From: Hanleya hanleyi | Lineage: Eukaryota > Mollusca > Polyplacophora > Lepidopleurida > Hanleyidae | DNA: 64,000 nt | Direction of reading: 5' to 3' | NCBI GenBank assembly: GCA_036873755.1 | Contig: JAVTVY010017222.1 | Coordinates: 1-64,000 of the forward strand | Shown here: in pieces, positions 63,440-64,000 of the stretch | How positions within the stretch are numbered: the stretch's first letter is position 1 | How the letters are laid out: every line of letters begins with the position of its first letter | The notes under the pieces: generated by a model | Told to the model about the DNA's origin: nothing | Seen by the model: the letters and a program-made list of their open reading frames with translations, nothing else | Database searches by the model: none | Made by a program: the position numbers and the translations under genes

Positions 63440-64000
63440 TAGTTATAACCTTTTTTGGTTCTATTATGCTTACATTTGTTAACGGAATTCCCTTCAAATA
63501 AAATATGCCGTTGTATCTTGTGATGATCTGTATGTCAATTATCAATCAGAATAATGAAATCAATCTGAATATTATGTACATATCCTTTATTAGCACTGCA
63601 TATGAATACATGTAGATACACTGTTTTAGTTTCGCATAAAAGAGTCTGGACATGTTGCCTGCAGAGCCAGGCAGAATTATTATCTGGTATTATTCACACC
63701 TAACAGTATCTACACAAAGCCCAACGCCTCAGCTCATCAGCTTATCTTTAAAATCCTCATGATGCTGTAGTCTCCAGGCGAGAGGCACTAATGACAAATG
63801 TAAACAAGAGGTTAATTTCTTCTGGCTCTATTGTTAGACAGTAGATTGATTTATTCACACAACCATTCCGGTATAAATGACTTCATTGGTAGCCAGAAAT
63901 TTATCAAAGCACTTACAAAAAGAACAAAAAAAACATATTCATAATTCAAACGCAGGCCAAGTAAAACATTATTTTTTGTTTTTCTTGCACTAATTTATAA
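63440..64000. other. no gene seen
   Basis: AT-rich sequence to the window edge, with no coding or repeat structure that I can support. Confidence 0.35.

Overview
The window looks like repeat-dense nuclear DNA of a marine invertebrate. Evidence for a eukaryotic animal: tRNA-derived SINE, several LINE families, a DIRS/Ngaro-type retroelement, MITEs, many minisatellites, and a Polinton (Maverick)/adintovirus-like element. A mollusc or other lophotrochozoan is my guess from the GGGGGAGACAT-bounded repeat with a ~170-bp satellite at 19.6-21.6 kb; nothing here proves the phylum. No complete host gene is visible; the only host-gene candidate is a possible first exon at 144-247.

Layout. 0-2.6 kb: possible first exon, low-complexity DNA, 3' end of a LINE (minus strand). 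2.6-11.35 kb: a giant, almost complete palindrome. Its outer arms are a ~30-bp minisatellite, its inner arms are Polinton-type terminal repeats, and its centre holds two opposed, decayed copies of a Polinton zinc-finger gene around a 20-bp minisatellite. 11.35-23.5 kb: satellites, a DIRS/Ngaro remnant (gag, RT, RNase H, minus strand), an SGNH-hydrolase exon remnant, a foldback element, SINE heads and a ~170-bp satellite. 23.5-26.28 kb: 5' half of an L1-like LINE, whose ORF1 carries a 131-bp hAT-like MITE and whose ORF2 follows a single in-frame UAG with no AUG. 26.28-39.73 kb: a 13.4-kb Polinton. 39.74-41.64 kb: 3' half of the same type of LINE on the opposite strand. 41.6-51 kb: copies of a CCATGGAG-ended transposon (one with 5-bp target duplications and a nested LINE fragment), a palindromic MITE and LINE tails. 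51-58 kb: AT-rich DNA with short tandem and dispersed repeats. 58.3-62.4 kb: a dispersed second Polinton lineage, including an ATPase gene with an N-terminal C2H2 finger and lone element termini. 62.4-63.4 kb: two self-complementary tandem-repeat fields.

How the Polinton genes fit together. From left to right: a C2H2 zinc-finger protein (minus strand), then on the plus strand a small tail-anchored protein, two paralogous PC4-like proteins, a chromodomain integrase, a mucin-like membrane protein, an FtsK/HerA-type packaging ATPase, an amphipathic pX/pVI-like protein, a conserved proline-rich virion-cluster protein, penton, a second basic amphipathic protein, the double-jelly-roll major capsid protein, and an adenain-like protease. 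Several early-side genes have their own TATA box about 30 nt before a CATT-type initiator. No protein-primed DNA polymerase B is visible. Integrase, ATPase, penton, major capsid and the mucin-like gene are all broken, so this copy is a fossil of a virus-like element.

Most interesting points: the polB-less gene set with duplicated PC4-like genes; terminal repeats built as ~152-bp arrays of NRF-1, CRE, ETS and YY1-like host promoter motifs shared between otherwise different elements; flanks of both large elements that do not match, implying recombination through the terminal repeats; a zinc-finger/ATPase fusion; and a LINE whose second ORF appears to need stop-codon readthrough.
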